Shown here: piece by piece, positions 55,430 through 63,365 of the stretch
Layout of the letters: each line of letters starts with the position of its first letter
How positions within the stretch are numbered: position 1 is the stretch's first letter
Assembly (NCBI GenBank): GCA_965227535.1
Contig: OZ245761.1
Location: forward strand, 5,084,001 to 5,148,000
Direction: 5' to 3'
Length of the DNA stretch: 64,000 bases
Origin: SZUA-430 sp965227535
GTDB lineage: Bacteria; Pseudomonadota; Alphaproteobacteria; Micropepsales; Micropepsaceae
Notes under the pieces: generated by a model
The model's database searches: none
What the model was told of the DNA's origin: nothing
The model's input: the letters and a program-made list of their open reading frames with translations, nothing else
Translations under genes and position numbers: made by a program

Positions 55430-55864
55430 CTACGGCCGCCTATCTCCGTCGCCGTCCAGGAGCGAGGACAAAAACGCGGCCGACCAACCCAGCAGCAAAA
55501 TGCCGACCAGCGGCGTCACGCTGGCCAACAGTCTCACGGCGCCGAGAGGATATATGTCGCCGTAGCCCAGCGACGAATACGTTTCGGCCGCATAGTAAAA
55601 ATAGTCCATCGGCGCCATCGACCGGTTGTTCGCGAACGAACCCAACCCGAGGTCATTGACCGCAAAGTAGAACGCGACGGCAAACAAAGCGATTTCCGCC
55701 AGATGCGCGCCGATCAATGCGCTGATCGCCCAAGCGAGCGCCCGCCGGTCCGTGCGCTTCGCCTGCCGTGCGAACCGCGCCAGCATGCGCAACACATCGT
55801 AGTGGGCAAACACGGAACCGAACACGGCGATAAGAGAAAGCGCCATCGTCAGCAGGATCGTCAT
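55430..55864 (-). CDS. Two-helix ion channel (K+ channel family)
   Basis: A 144-residue membrane protein of the two-pore-helix ion-channel type. Transmembrane helices lie at about 3-20, 44-68 and 108-133. A pore loop carries the selectivity-filter-like SSLGYGDIYP (TxGYGD with Ser for Thr). There is no ligand-binding RCK domain. Its position 52 bases upstream of the response regulator, in the same direction, suggests co-transcription with the two-component system. The start is an ATG at 55864. Upstream, 55865-56128 holds no gene I can support. Confidence 0.85.
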   Translation of the reverse strand: MTILLTMALSLIAVFGSVFAHYDVLRMLARFARQAKRTDRRALAWAISALIGAHLAEIALFAVAFYFAVNDLGLGSFANNRSMAPMDYFYYAAETYSSLGYGDIYPLGAVRLLASVTPLVGILLLGWSAAFLSSLLDGDGDRRP

Positions 55865-56128
55865 GCGCCACTCGATCCCTGCAAGAATACGACTGAAACA
55901 AAAAAACCCGCGGCAGCCCGATTCAGATTGGAGAGAAGCTGTGATCGGGGATCTGCCGCGGGCTTCAGGCGTGTACCGGGGAGGAAACCCGCCTGAGATG
56001 ACGTGGCGAACGTTGCGATCGGAAAACGTCCGCCACGAATGGCCGCGGGCGCCGGGACGAGGGCTTCGGACCGGCGCACCGCAGTGCGCGCGGCCGCCGC
56101 TCTCGCAGCCGCACGCGAACCGGTCGTG

Positions 56129-56449
56129 CTACGTCGGCGTTACACCCAAGAGCTTGAGCGCCGATTCATAGTCGCTGACGCCCTTTTTCAGATCGGACGT
56201 CTTCTTCGACTTGCACAACGTTTCGCCCTTTGCGGCATCGGCCTTGGCCTTGCCGAGACTCGCGTTGGTGGCGTTCGCTGCTTCAGCCGTCTTCCATTGA
56301 TCGGCAAGCGTGGTGCAACGCGCGCCGTAGTCGACCTTCGTGGTAGTTGACGTGGCTGCGACCTTAACGGGCGTGGCTGTGGCCGCGTAGGCGCTGGCCG
56401 AACCGACAAGAGCGACCGCCAAAGCGGCGCCGGCAAGAATGCGGATCAT
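56129..56449 (-). CDS. Small secreted Ala/Lys-rich protein
   Basis: A 106-residue exported protein. The signal peptide is residues 1-22 (ending ASAYAA). After a Thr/Val-rich stretch comes a helical domain with two cysteines (GARCTTLADQW and GETLCKSKKT) that could form one disulphide, and lysine-rich helices. Its function is not known. It stands alone, and the ATG is preceded by GAGAAGGAAAACAGCCC-like sequence. Confidence 0.75.
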   Translation of the reverse strand: MIRILAGAALAVALVGSASAYAATATPVKVAATSTTTKVDYGARCTTLADQWKTAEAANATNASLGKAKADAAKGETLCKSKKTSDLKKGVSDYESALKLLGVTPT

Positions 56450-56532
56450 GGGCTGTTTTCCTTCTCGAAACGCGGAACGATCGTCCGCTGTCCTGAGAGG
56501 TAACGCGCCAACCTGACAGCCGCCTGGAGCCT

Positions 56533-57309
56533 TTATGAACTCGTGTTTAGGCCGAAGGCGCTAAGCGCGTCGTCGACGGCATCCGCCAAGGCCGCGGCCA
56601 TGGTCGCAAAACTGGAGCAGCCCTCCGCGACCGAGGCGTTCCGCGGGTAACCAAAATAGGCGTCAGGTCCGCCCGCCTCCGCGAAGGTGGTGGCGCCCTT
56701 CGCGAACGCGGTCGTCAGGCTCGCGGGATTGTCGGCCAGCCCACGCCGCGCATCGTCGTCGACAAGATCGGGACGCGACGCCATCACGAGACTCGTCTCG
56801 TATTGTCCGGCGTGACAAGCCCCGGACTGAAACTCTTCGGTCAACGTCTGCGCCAACTTACGCCGCGTGAAATCCGGAAACGCGACCGGCAACCCCAGCG
56901 CCGCGACATCACGCGCCGCGTCGCGCAGCATCGCGACGTTCGCGGGATCGAAGTGACTGTTGGCAAGCGCCAAGCATGCAAAGCCCTGGCGCCTCAAGTT
57001 ACCCGCAATATCCAGCAACAGGGCCTTCGCCGTGGCCGCACCGATCGTGATCGTGCCGGCAAACGCCTCCGCGTACTTGGCCGGCGCATAAGCAAGCGGC
57101 GGCAAGACGGTCGCCGCATACCCGCGCGCCGCGAGGAGGGGCAGGGCATGCACCGCCATCCCTTCGCTGATCAGCACATCCGTGTTGAGCGGCAGATGCG
57201 GCCCATGCGCCTCGGTCGCCCCGCACGGCAGAATGGCGACGACGGGTTTTCCGGCCTTCAGCGCATCGCGCACCGCGGTCCAAGCGTTGTCGCCGAAAGC
57301 AGGCTTCAT
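56533..57309 (-). CDS. Creatininase family protein
   Basis: A 258-residue amidohydrolase-like protein of the creatininase/MftE family. Metal ligands fit in CGATEAHGPHLPLNTD (Glu, His and Asp), NSHFDP (in place of the usual NGHGGN) and the Glu of ACHAGQYETSLVMA. The altered NSHFDP sequence suggests a substrate other than creatinine. Its start overlaps the acyl-CoA ligase stop by four bases, which makes it part of the aromatic-CoA operon; it may open a ring amide or a related bond in that pathway. Confidence 0.85.
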   Translation of the reverse strand: MKPAFGDNAWTAVRDALKAGKPVVAILPCGATEAHGPHLPLNTDVLISEGMAVHALPLLAARGYAATVLPPLAYAPAKYAEAFAGTITIGAATAKALLLDIAGNLRRQGFACLALANSHFDPANVAMLRDAARDVAALGLPVAFPDFTRRKLAQTLTEEFQSGACHAGQYETSLVMASRPDLVDDDARRGLADNPASLTTAFAKGATTFAEAGGPDAYFGYPRNASVAEGCSSFATMAAALADAVDDALSAFGLNTSS

Positions 57310-58868
57310 CCGTGTTCAGCCTTTAGCTTCTTGCGATCAACCTTGTCGCGATCATTGCGGGGCAGAGGCTTGTCGACGAACCTCACCCAATGCGGCGCCT
57401 TGTACCGCGCAAGCTTAGCCTTGGCGAACGCGATCAGATCGGCCTCGCTCGCCGCGCGCGCCGTCTTCAGCACGACAACGGCAAGCGGCTTCTCAAGCCC
57501 CGCATCGTCGCGCCGCCCGACGACGCAGCACTCGCGCACCGCCTCATGCTGCATCAGGCAATTCTCGACCTCCAGCGGGCTCACATAAATGCCGCCGCTC
57601 TTGATCAAATCGTCGCCGCGTCCCTCATAGTGCCAATAGCCGTCGGAGTCCTGCCGGAACTTGTCGCCGCTGACGATCCAGCCGCCACGCAGATGTTCCT
57701 TCGATTTCTCGTAAGCCGCGTGATAGTGCGTCGCCGCGGAATCCCCTTTGAGCCACAGTGTCCCCACATCGCCCTGCGCAACCGCGTTGCCGTCATCGTC
57801 GACAAGCTTCGCTTCATAGCCGGGCACCAGCTTGCCCAAGCTCCCCGGCCGGATGTCGCCCGGCCGGTTGCTGATATAGATATGAAAACTCTCCGCACTG
57901 CCGATACCGTCGATGATCGGCACGCCGAACGCGCGATCCCATCGCTCATGCAGCTCGCGCGGCAAAGCTTCCCCGGCGCTCCACATAAAACGCACGCTCG
58001 ACAGATCACGCCGCGCGCCGTCCGGCGCTTGCAGCATCTTGTTGATCAAGGTCGGCACGCTCGTGAACACCGTCGGCTTATGCTTCTCGATCAGATCGAA
58101 CAGCAATTCAGGCGTCGGCTGCTCACGAAATAAAACCGTCGTCCCGCCGACGGCGAACGGAAACATCACGTTCGTGCCGGTCGCGTAGCCGAAAAACAGC
58201 CGCGGCCCCGAAATCGTGACATCGCTCTCGCGCATCCCGATGAATCGCTTCGCATAGACCTCGGTGTTAAACGGGAAATGAAAATGGCAATGCACCGCGC
58301 CCTTACTTTGCCCCGTCGTCCCGCTCGTGAACAGCCACACGGCAGGATCGTCCTTGCGCGTCGGCCACGGCTCAGCGCCTGACTTCGGCTTTCGCGCAAT
58401 CCAAGCATCGAACGATGGATGACCGCCGGTATCGCGAGCCGCCACGATGACGTTGTCGCGTCCGCAATGGCGTGTATTGGCGAGCGCCGTCTCGAACGCC
58501 GGCAAACTCTGCTCGTCGACGAAGGCAAACTGCGGTTTCACATAGTCCAGATAATACGAGTAGTCCGCCGCCGGCAGTAGCGGGTTGATCTGCGTAACGA
58601 CCGCCCCCGCCTTGATCGCGCCGAACCACGCGTAAACGAACTCCGGCCGGTCGGCCATGCACACGAGAACGCGCTGCTCTGGCAATAAGCCGTCGGACAC
58701 GAGTTGACGCGCGACGCGCATGACATTGTCGGCTACCTCCGCATAGGTGATTGCGCCTCCTTCGAAATGAATCGCAACCTTGTCCCCGCGTCCCGCCTTG
58801 ATATTCGAGAAGACGAAGTAGTCCGCCATGTTGAACGCATCTGGAAATGTCGGCGGCTGATAGGTCAT
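57306..58868 (-). CDS. Aromatic acyl-CoA ligase (benzoate-CoA ligase family)
   Basis: A 520-residue AMP-forming ligase that activates an aromatic acid with ATP and CoA. The P-loop LFTSGTTGQSKGAVH, the aromatic-pocket region RLFFGYATGTNVMFPF, the hinge/ADP-site GRGDDLIKSGGIYVSPLEVE and the catalytic lysine in PRNDRDKVDRKKL are all present. Together with the bifunctional monooxygenase across the divergent promoter, the most likely substrate is 2-aminobenzoate or salicylate. The ATG at 58868 has GAGGTGAG upstream. It is the middle gene of SDR-ligase-creatininase. Confidence 0.92.
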   Translation of the reverse strand: MTYQPPTFPDAFNMADYFVFSNIKAGRGDKVAIHFEGGAITYAEVADNVMRVARQLVSDGLLPEQRVLVCMADRPEFVYAWFGAIKAGAVVTQINPLLPAADYSYYLDYVKPQFAFVDEQSLPAFETALANTRHCGRDNVIVAARDTGGHPSFDAWIARKPKSGAEPWPTRKDDPAVWLFTSGTTGQSKGAVHCHFHFPFNTEVYAKRFIGMRESDVTISGPRLFFGYATGTNVMFPFAVGGTTVLFREQPTPELLFDLIEKHKPTVFTSVPTLINKMLQAPDGARRDLSSVRFMWSAGEALPRELHERWDRAFGVPIIDGIGSAESFHIYISNRPGDIRPGSLGKLVPGYEAKLVDDDGNAVAQGDVGTLWLKGDSAATHYHAAYEKSKEHLRGGWIVSGDKFRQDSDGYWHYEGRGDDLIKSGGIYVSPLEVENCLMQHEAVRECCVVGRRDDAGLEKPLAVVVLKTARAASEADLIAFAKAKLARYKAPHWVRFVDKPLPRNDRDKVDRKKLKAEHG

Positions 58869-58878
58869 CTCGCTCACC

Positions 58879-59640
58879 TCAAGCCACCTCGCCGCCGGCG
58901 ACCGGCAGCGCGATTCCATTCACGGCGCCGGCCTCGTCGGATGCGAGCCACAACACAGCGGCAGCCACTTCATCCGGACGCACCAAACGCCCTTGCGGAT
59001 TGGTCGCCGTGAACGTCGACAGCGCGTCCGCCTCCGACCGGTTCGAAGCTTTGCTGATCGTCTTAACGGCCGAAGCGACGATGTCGGTGTCGGTGAACCC
59101 CGGGCAAACCGCATTGACCGTCACGCCGCTCTTCGCAACCTCAAGCGCCAACGCCTTGGTCAATCCGACAACCGCATGCTTCGCGGCGACATACGCGCTC
59201 ACATAGCGATAGCCGACGAGCCCCGCCGTGCTCGCCACATTGACGATCCGTCCCCGGCGCGCAGCCTTCATGTCCGGCAGCACCGCCTGCGAGCAATGCA
59301 CCGCGCCCATCAGGTTGAGATCAATCGTATGCCGCCACGCATCGAGTCCCGTCTTCTCGAACGGTGCGGACGAAACCCCGCCCGCGTTGTTGACCAGCAA
59401 TTGGATCGGCCCCAACGCGCTTGCCGCACGGTGCGCGGCGGCCTTCACCGCCGCCGCATCTGTGACGTCGACTGGCTGAACATGCAGGCCGGGCAGTCCG
59501 CGCGTCGCCGCGTCGAGCCTATCCCGGCTGCGCCCCGCGATGGTAACGCGCCACCCGGCGCCGGTCAGGGCCGTTGCGATGGCAAGGCCGATGCCGCTGC
59601 CGCCGCCGGTGACGAACGCATGTCTGCCGCCTTGCGCCAC
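58879..59640 (-). CDS. Short-chain dehydrogenase/reductase
   Basis: A 253-residue classical SDR. Cofactor motif TGGGSGIG is at 11-18, NNAG near 84-87, and the catalytic set is Ser137, Tyr150, Lys154 in VASTAG and YVSAYVAAKHAV. The C-terminus PDEVAAAVLWLASDEAGAV matches 3-hydroxyacyl-CoA dehydrogenase-like members. It would oxidise a ring hydroxyacyl-CoA in the pathway. The start is GTG with AGGAGAAGGG upstream. It is first gene of the leftward operon; the divergent promoter lies within 59641-59742. Confidence 0.92.
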   Translation of the reverse strand: MAQGGRHAFVTGGGSGIGLAIATALTGAGWRVTIAGRSRDRLDAATRGLPGLHVQPVDVTDAAAVKAAAHRAASALGPIQLLVNNAGGVSSAPFEKTGLDAWRHTIDLNLMGAVHCSQAVLPDMKAARRGRIVNVASTAGLVGYRYVSAYVAAKHAVVGLTKALALEVAKSGVTVNAVCPGFTDTDIVASAVKTISKASNRSEADALSTFTATNPQGRLVRPDEVAAAVLWLASDEAGAVNGIALPVAGGEVA

Positions 59641-59742
59641 GAGCCCTTCTCCTTTGCGCCGGAAAGTAGTTTAAGCTGCGCCGTCAGAGCAACAACCGTA
59701 CACCGCATCTCGCGCATGCACACCGCGCAGGAGAGCCGACTT
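59641..59742. promoter_or_regulatory. Divergent promoter of the aromatic-CoA operons
   Basis: A 102-base gap between the leftward SDR operon and the rightward hydratase operon, which must hold both promoters. A clear operator palindrome was not found. The third MocR regulator at 63366 is the nearest regulator. Confidence 0.4.
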
Positions 59743-60552
59743 ATGAACCCAGCGACCTTCGCGCCGACGCACTTCCTGTGGGAATTCGCCGACGGCGTCG
59801 CCACGATCACGCTGAACCGCCCGGAGCGAAAGAACCCGCTGACGTTCGAATCCTACGCCGAGCTGCGCGACACGTTCCGCAACCTGGTCTACGCGCCGGC
59901 GGTCAAGGCGATCGTGATGCGCGGGGCAGGGGGCAATTTCTGCTCTGGCGGCGACGTCCACGAAATCATCGGCCCGCTGGTCCGAATGGACATGCCCGAC
60001 CTGCTGAAATTCACGCGCATGACCGGCGACCTCGTGAAGGCGATGCGCGCTGCGCCGCAGCCGATCGTCGCCGCCATCAACGGCGTCTGCGCCGGCGCGG
60101 GCGCGATCATTGCCATGTCCTCCGACATCCGCCTCGCATCACCCGAAGCCAAGGTCGCGTTCCTCTTCAACCGCGTCGGCCTCGCCGGTTGCGACATGGG
60201 CGCCTGCGCGATGCTGCCGCGCATCATCGGCCAAGGCCGCGCCTCCGAACTTCTCTACTACGGCCGCAACATGACGGCGGAGGAGGGCGAACGCTGGGGA
60301 TTCTTCAACAAGATCGTCGCCGCGACGGAGTTGGAAAAAGAAGCGCAAAGCTGGGCCGCACGTTTGGTTGCCGGCCCCGCCTTCGCCAACGCGATGACCA
60401 AGAACATGCTCCATCAGGAATGGAGTATGAGCATCGACATGGCGATCGAAGCCGAAGCGCAGGCTCAGGCGATCTGCATGCAGACAAAAGATTTCGAACG
60501 CGCCTACAAAGCGTTCGCCGCCAAACAACAACCCGTCTTCGAAGGCAACTAA
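59743..60552 (+). CDS. Enoyl-CoA hydratase family protein
   Basis: A 269-residue crotonase-fold enzyme. The oxyanion-hole segments are AGGNFCSGGDVHE (about 64-76) and GVCAGAGAIIAM (about 112-123). The position of the second catalytic Glu is replaced in FNRVGLAGCDMGACAMLPRIIG, so the catalysis may differ from plain hydration (for example isomerisation or ring cleavage). The ATG at 59743 has AGGAGAG upstream; longer in-frame starts read through the divergent promoter. It is first gene of hydratase-RidA-monooxygenase. Confidence 0.9.
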   Translation: MNPATFAPTHFLWEFADGVATITLNRPERKNPLTFESYAELRDTFRNLVYAPAVKAIVMRGAGGNFCSGGDVHEIIGPLVRMDMPDLLKFTRMTGDLVKAMRAAPQPIVAAINGVCAGAGAIIAMSSDIRLASPEAKVAFLFNRVGLAGCDMGACAMLPRIIGQGRASELLYYGRNMTAEEGERWGFFNKIVAATELEKEAQSWAARLVAGPAFANAMTKNMLHQEWSMSIDMAIEAEAQAQAICMQTKDFERAYKAFAAKQQPVFEGN

Positions 60553-60555
60553 CCC

Positions 60556-60981
60556 ATGCGCATCTTACAGCCCCATGGTTGGCCGCGTCCGCGCGGCTAC
60601 TCGAACGGCATCGAAGCGGAAGGAATGCTGGTCTTCGTCGCCGGCCAAATCGGCTGGAACACCGAAGGCAAGTTCGAAGCGAAATCGTTCGGCGATCAAT
60701 TCCGTCAGACCCTGATCAACACGCTCGCCGTACTGCGCGAAGGCGGCGCGGGCCCCGAACACATCACGCGCATGACCTGGTTCATCACCAGCCGCGACGA
60801 ATACGAAGCCTCGCTCGTACAACTCGGCGCCGCGTGGAAGGAACTGATCGGCCCGAACTACCCCGCGATGTCGGTCATCATCGTCTCAGGTCTCGTCGAG
60901 CGCGAAGCAATGATCGAAATCGAGACCACGGCCGTCATCCCGCACGCGATCCTCCACCACGACGCCCGGCGCCACCCGTGA
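60556..60981 (+). CDS. RidA family protein
   Basis: A 141-residue member of the RidA/YjgF family. The N-terminal YSNGIEAEGMLVFVAGQIGWN and the central EHITRMTWFITSRDEYEA match; the C-terminus AMIEIETTAVIPH is typical. RidA proteins hydrolyse reactive enamines/imines. In this operon the bifunctional monooxygenase would yield an amino-cyclohexene carboxyl-CoA enamine if the substrate is 2-aminobenzoyl-CoA, and RidA is a fitting deaminase. It starts three bases after the hydratase stop and overlaps the next start (GTGA). Confidence 0.92.
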   Translation: MRILQPHGWPRPRGYSNGIEAEGMLVFVAGQIGWNTEGKFEAKSFGDQFRQTLINTLAVLREGGAGPEHITRMTWFITSRDEYEASLVQLGAAWKELIGPNYPAMSVIIVSGLVEREAMIEIETTAVIPHAILHHDARRHP

Positions 60982-63302
60982 AGATCGCAATCGTCGGCGG
61001 CGGCCCAGGCGGACTCTATCTCGCGCTTCTGACCAAGAAGGCGCGCCCCGCCTGGCAAATCGACGTCTACGAGCAAAACCGCGCCGACGACACCTTCGGC
61101 TTCGGCGTGGTCTTCTCCGACGAAACGCTGGAAGAATTCCTCAGCCGCGATCCCGAATCCTACACACAGATCAGCGAAGCCTTCGCCTACTGGGACGACA
61201 TCGTCATCCGCCACAAGGGCCGCGAGATCCGCTGCAGCGGCAACGGCTTCGCAGGTTGCTCGCGCTTAAGCCTGCTGAATATTCTGCAGCAACGCTGCAA
61301 AGACGTCGGCGTGACTATTCACTACCAAACGCCGATCGAAGATCTCGCACGCTTCGCCGACTGCGATGTCATCGCCGCCGCCGACGGCATCAATAGCCGC
61401 ATCCGTGAAACCTACAAGGATCGCTTCAAACCAGCCGTCGAACTGAAAGCGAACAAGTTCGCCTGGCTAGGCTCGACGCGCCCCCTCGACGGCTTCACCT
61501 TCTTCTTCAAAGAAACAGAACACGGCCTCATCTGCGCGCACACGTATCAATACGAGCCGGGCGCATCCACGTGGGTGATGGAGATGAACCCGCAGGTCTG
61601 GACCGCCTTCGGTTTCGACAAACTGAACGAAGACGAGAGCGCGCGCCTGCTCGAAAAAATCTTCGCTGCCGAACTCGACGGCCACAAGCTCATCACCAAC
61701 CGCTCCCTCTGGCGCAACTTCCCGCGCATCATGTGCGAGAACTGGTGGCACAAAAACATCGTCCTCTTGGGCGACGCGCAGGCGACAGCACACTTCTCGA
61801 TCGGCTCCGGCACCAAACTCGCGATGGAATCCGCCATCGCCCTGTCCGACGCCCTCGTCGAGCACGCAGAGACATCCGTCGAGAACGCCTTCCGCGCCTA
61901 CGACAAGGCCCGCCGCACAGAAATTCAAATCACGCAGCACAACGCCGAAGTCAGCCTCGCCTGGTTCGAGCACATGGAACGCTCGAACGACATGAAGCCC
62001 ATGCAGTTCGCCATGGTCGTCATGTGCCGCGCCAAGAGCATCACCTGGGACAACCTCCTCGTCCGCGACGAAGCCTTCGTCAAAGCCTTCGAAGACGAAT
62101 GGTACCAAACCCATGTCGAAGAGACGGGCATCGACTGCCGAACGACGCGTCCCACGCCGATGTTCACGCCGATAAAACTGCGCGACCTCACGATCCCGAA
62201 CCGCGTCGTCGTCTCGCCGATGGCGCAGTACAGCGCGAAGGACGGCCTGCCGAACGACTGGCACTTCGTCCACTACACCTCGCGCGCACTGGGCGGCGCA
62301 GGCCTCGTCTACGTCGAGATGACATGTCCATCGCCTGACGCGCGTATCACGATGGGCTGCACCGGCCTGTGGAACGACGAACAAGAACGCGAGTTCGAAC
62401 GCATCGCCGACTTCGTCCACGCCAACACGGCCGCGAAGCTCTGCATGCAACTCGGCCACGCCGGCCGCAAAGGCTCAACCCAACTCGGCTGGGAAAAAGA
62501 AAACACGCCGATCGCGAACGCGAGAGAGAACTGGCCGCTCCACTCCGCCTCGCCGTTGCCTTACGTTGAAGGCGTCAGCCAGCGGCCAGCGGAACTCGAC
62601 CGCGCCACAATGGATCGCATCAAATCAGAATTCGTCGCTGCCACCCGCCGCACCGACCGCGCAGGCTTCGACATGCTGGAACTCCACTGCGCGCATGGCT
62701 ACCTCTTCGCCAGCTTCCTCTCGCCGCTCACCAACAAGCGCACCGACGCATACGGCGGCTCTATCGAAAACCGCATCCGCTATCCGCTCGAGGTCTTCAA
62801 GGCGATGCGCGACGCCTGGCCGGCCGCCAAGCCGATGTCGATCCGCATCTCGGCCAGCGACTGGGCCGAAGGCGGCATCACCGAAGCCGACACCATCGCC
62901 ATTGCCGACGCCTTCGCCGAAGCGGGCTGCGACCTCATCAGCACCTCATCCGGCCAAACCGTCGCCGACCAAAAGCCGACCTACGGCCGCATGTACCAAG
63001 TCCCGTTTGCGGAGACGATCCGCAACGTCGCGCGGATGAAGACAATGGCCGTCGGCGCCATCACCGAACCCGCGCAGGTCAACACGATCATCGCCTGCCG
63101 CCGCGCCGACCTTGTCGCGCTAGCGCGCCCGCACTTGGTCGACCCATATTTCACCCGCCACGCCGCTGCCTGGTACGGCGCCAAGATCGACACCCCGCCG
63201 CAATATCTGACGGGAATGTCCCAAGCCTATCGTGAATCCGAACGCGCACGGCAGAAACAGATCGATATGCAGCGCAAGGCGAAACCGCAGCATCGCCGCT
63301 AG
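60978..63302 (+). CDS. Bifunctional aromatic-CoA monooxygenase/old yellow enzyme
   Basis: A 774-residue fusion. Residues 1-385 form a flavin hydroxylase of the salicylyl-CoA 5-hydroxylase type (IVGGGPGGLYLALL at the start, VLLGDAQATAHFSIGSGTK for the GD motif). Residues from about 395 form an old yellow enzyme-type FMN reductase (MFTPIKLRDLTIPNRVVVSP, LELHCAHGYLFASFLSPL, NTIIACRRADLVALARPHLV). The same two-domain layout is known for 2-aminobenzoyl-CoA monooxygenase/reductase of Azoarcus evansii, which hydroxylates and dearomatises the ring. The start is GTG, overlapping the RidA stop. Confidence 0.93.
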   Translation: MKIAIVGGGPGGLYLALLTKKARPAWQIDVYEQNRADDTFGFGVVFSDETLEEFLSRDPESYTQISEAFAYWDDIVIRHKGREIRCSGNGFAGCSRLSLLNILQQRCKDVGVTIHYQTPIEDLARFADCDVIAAADGINSRIRETYKDRFKPAVELKANKFAWLGSTRPLDGFTFFFKETEHGLICAHTYQYEPGASTWVMEMNPQVWTAFGFDKLNEDESARLLEKIFAAELDGHKLITNRSLWRNFPRIMCENWWHKNIVLLGDAQATAHFSIGSGTKLAMESAIALSDALVEHAETSVENAFRAYDKARRTEIQITQHNAEVSLAWFEHMERSNDMKPMQFAMVVMCRAKSITWDNLLVRDEAFVKAFEDEWYQTHVEETGIDCRTTRPTPMFTPIKLRDLTIPNRVVVSPMAQYSAKDGLPNDWHFVHYTSRALGGAGLVYVEMTCPSPDARITMGCTGLWNDEQEREFERIADFVHANTAAKLCMQLGHAGRKGSTQLGWEKENTPIANARENWPLHSASPLPYVEGVSQRPAELDRATMDRIKSEFVAATRRTDRAGFDMLELHCAHGYLFASFLSPLTNKRTDAYGGSIENRIRYPLEVFKAMRDAWPAAKPMSIRISASDWAEGGITEADTIAIADAFAEAGCDLISTSSGQTVADQKPTYGRMYQVPFAETIRNVARMKTMAVGAITEPAQVNTIIACRRADLVALARPHLVDPYFTRHAAAWYGAKIDTPPQYLTGMSQAYRESERARQKQIDMQRKAKPQHRR

Positions 63303-63365
63303 CCCGCCTTTACCCTGTGCGTTCGCCCCCATTGCACGCCGCCCCAGCCCGGCATTGAATGGCCT

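Noticed and set aside
55865..56128. A possible small gene in the gap before the ion channel
   Set aside because: Open frames here have no ribosome site, no recognisable sequence and shadow-like composition.
58993..59742. In-frame extension of the enoyl-CoA hydratase gene by 250 codons
   Set aside because: The extension lies entirely opposite the SDR gene, is Arg-rich and lacks a ribosome site; the ATG at 59743 has AGGAGAG.
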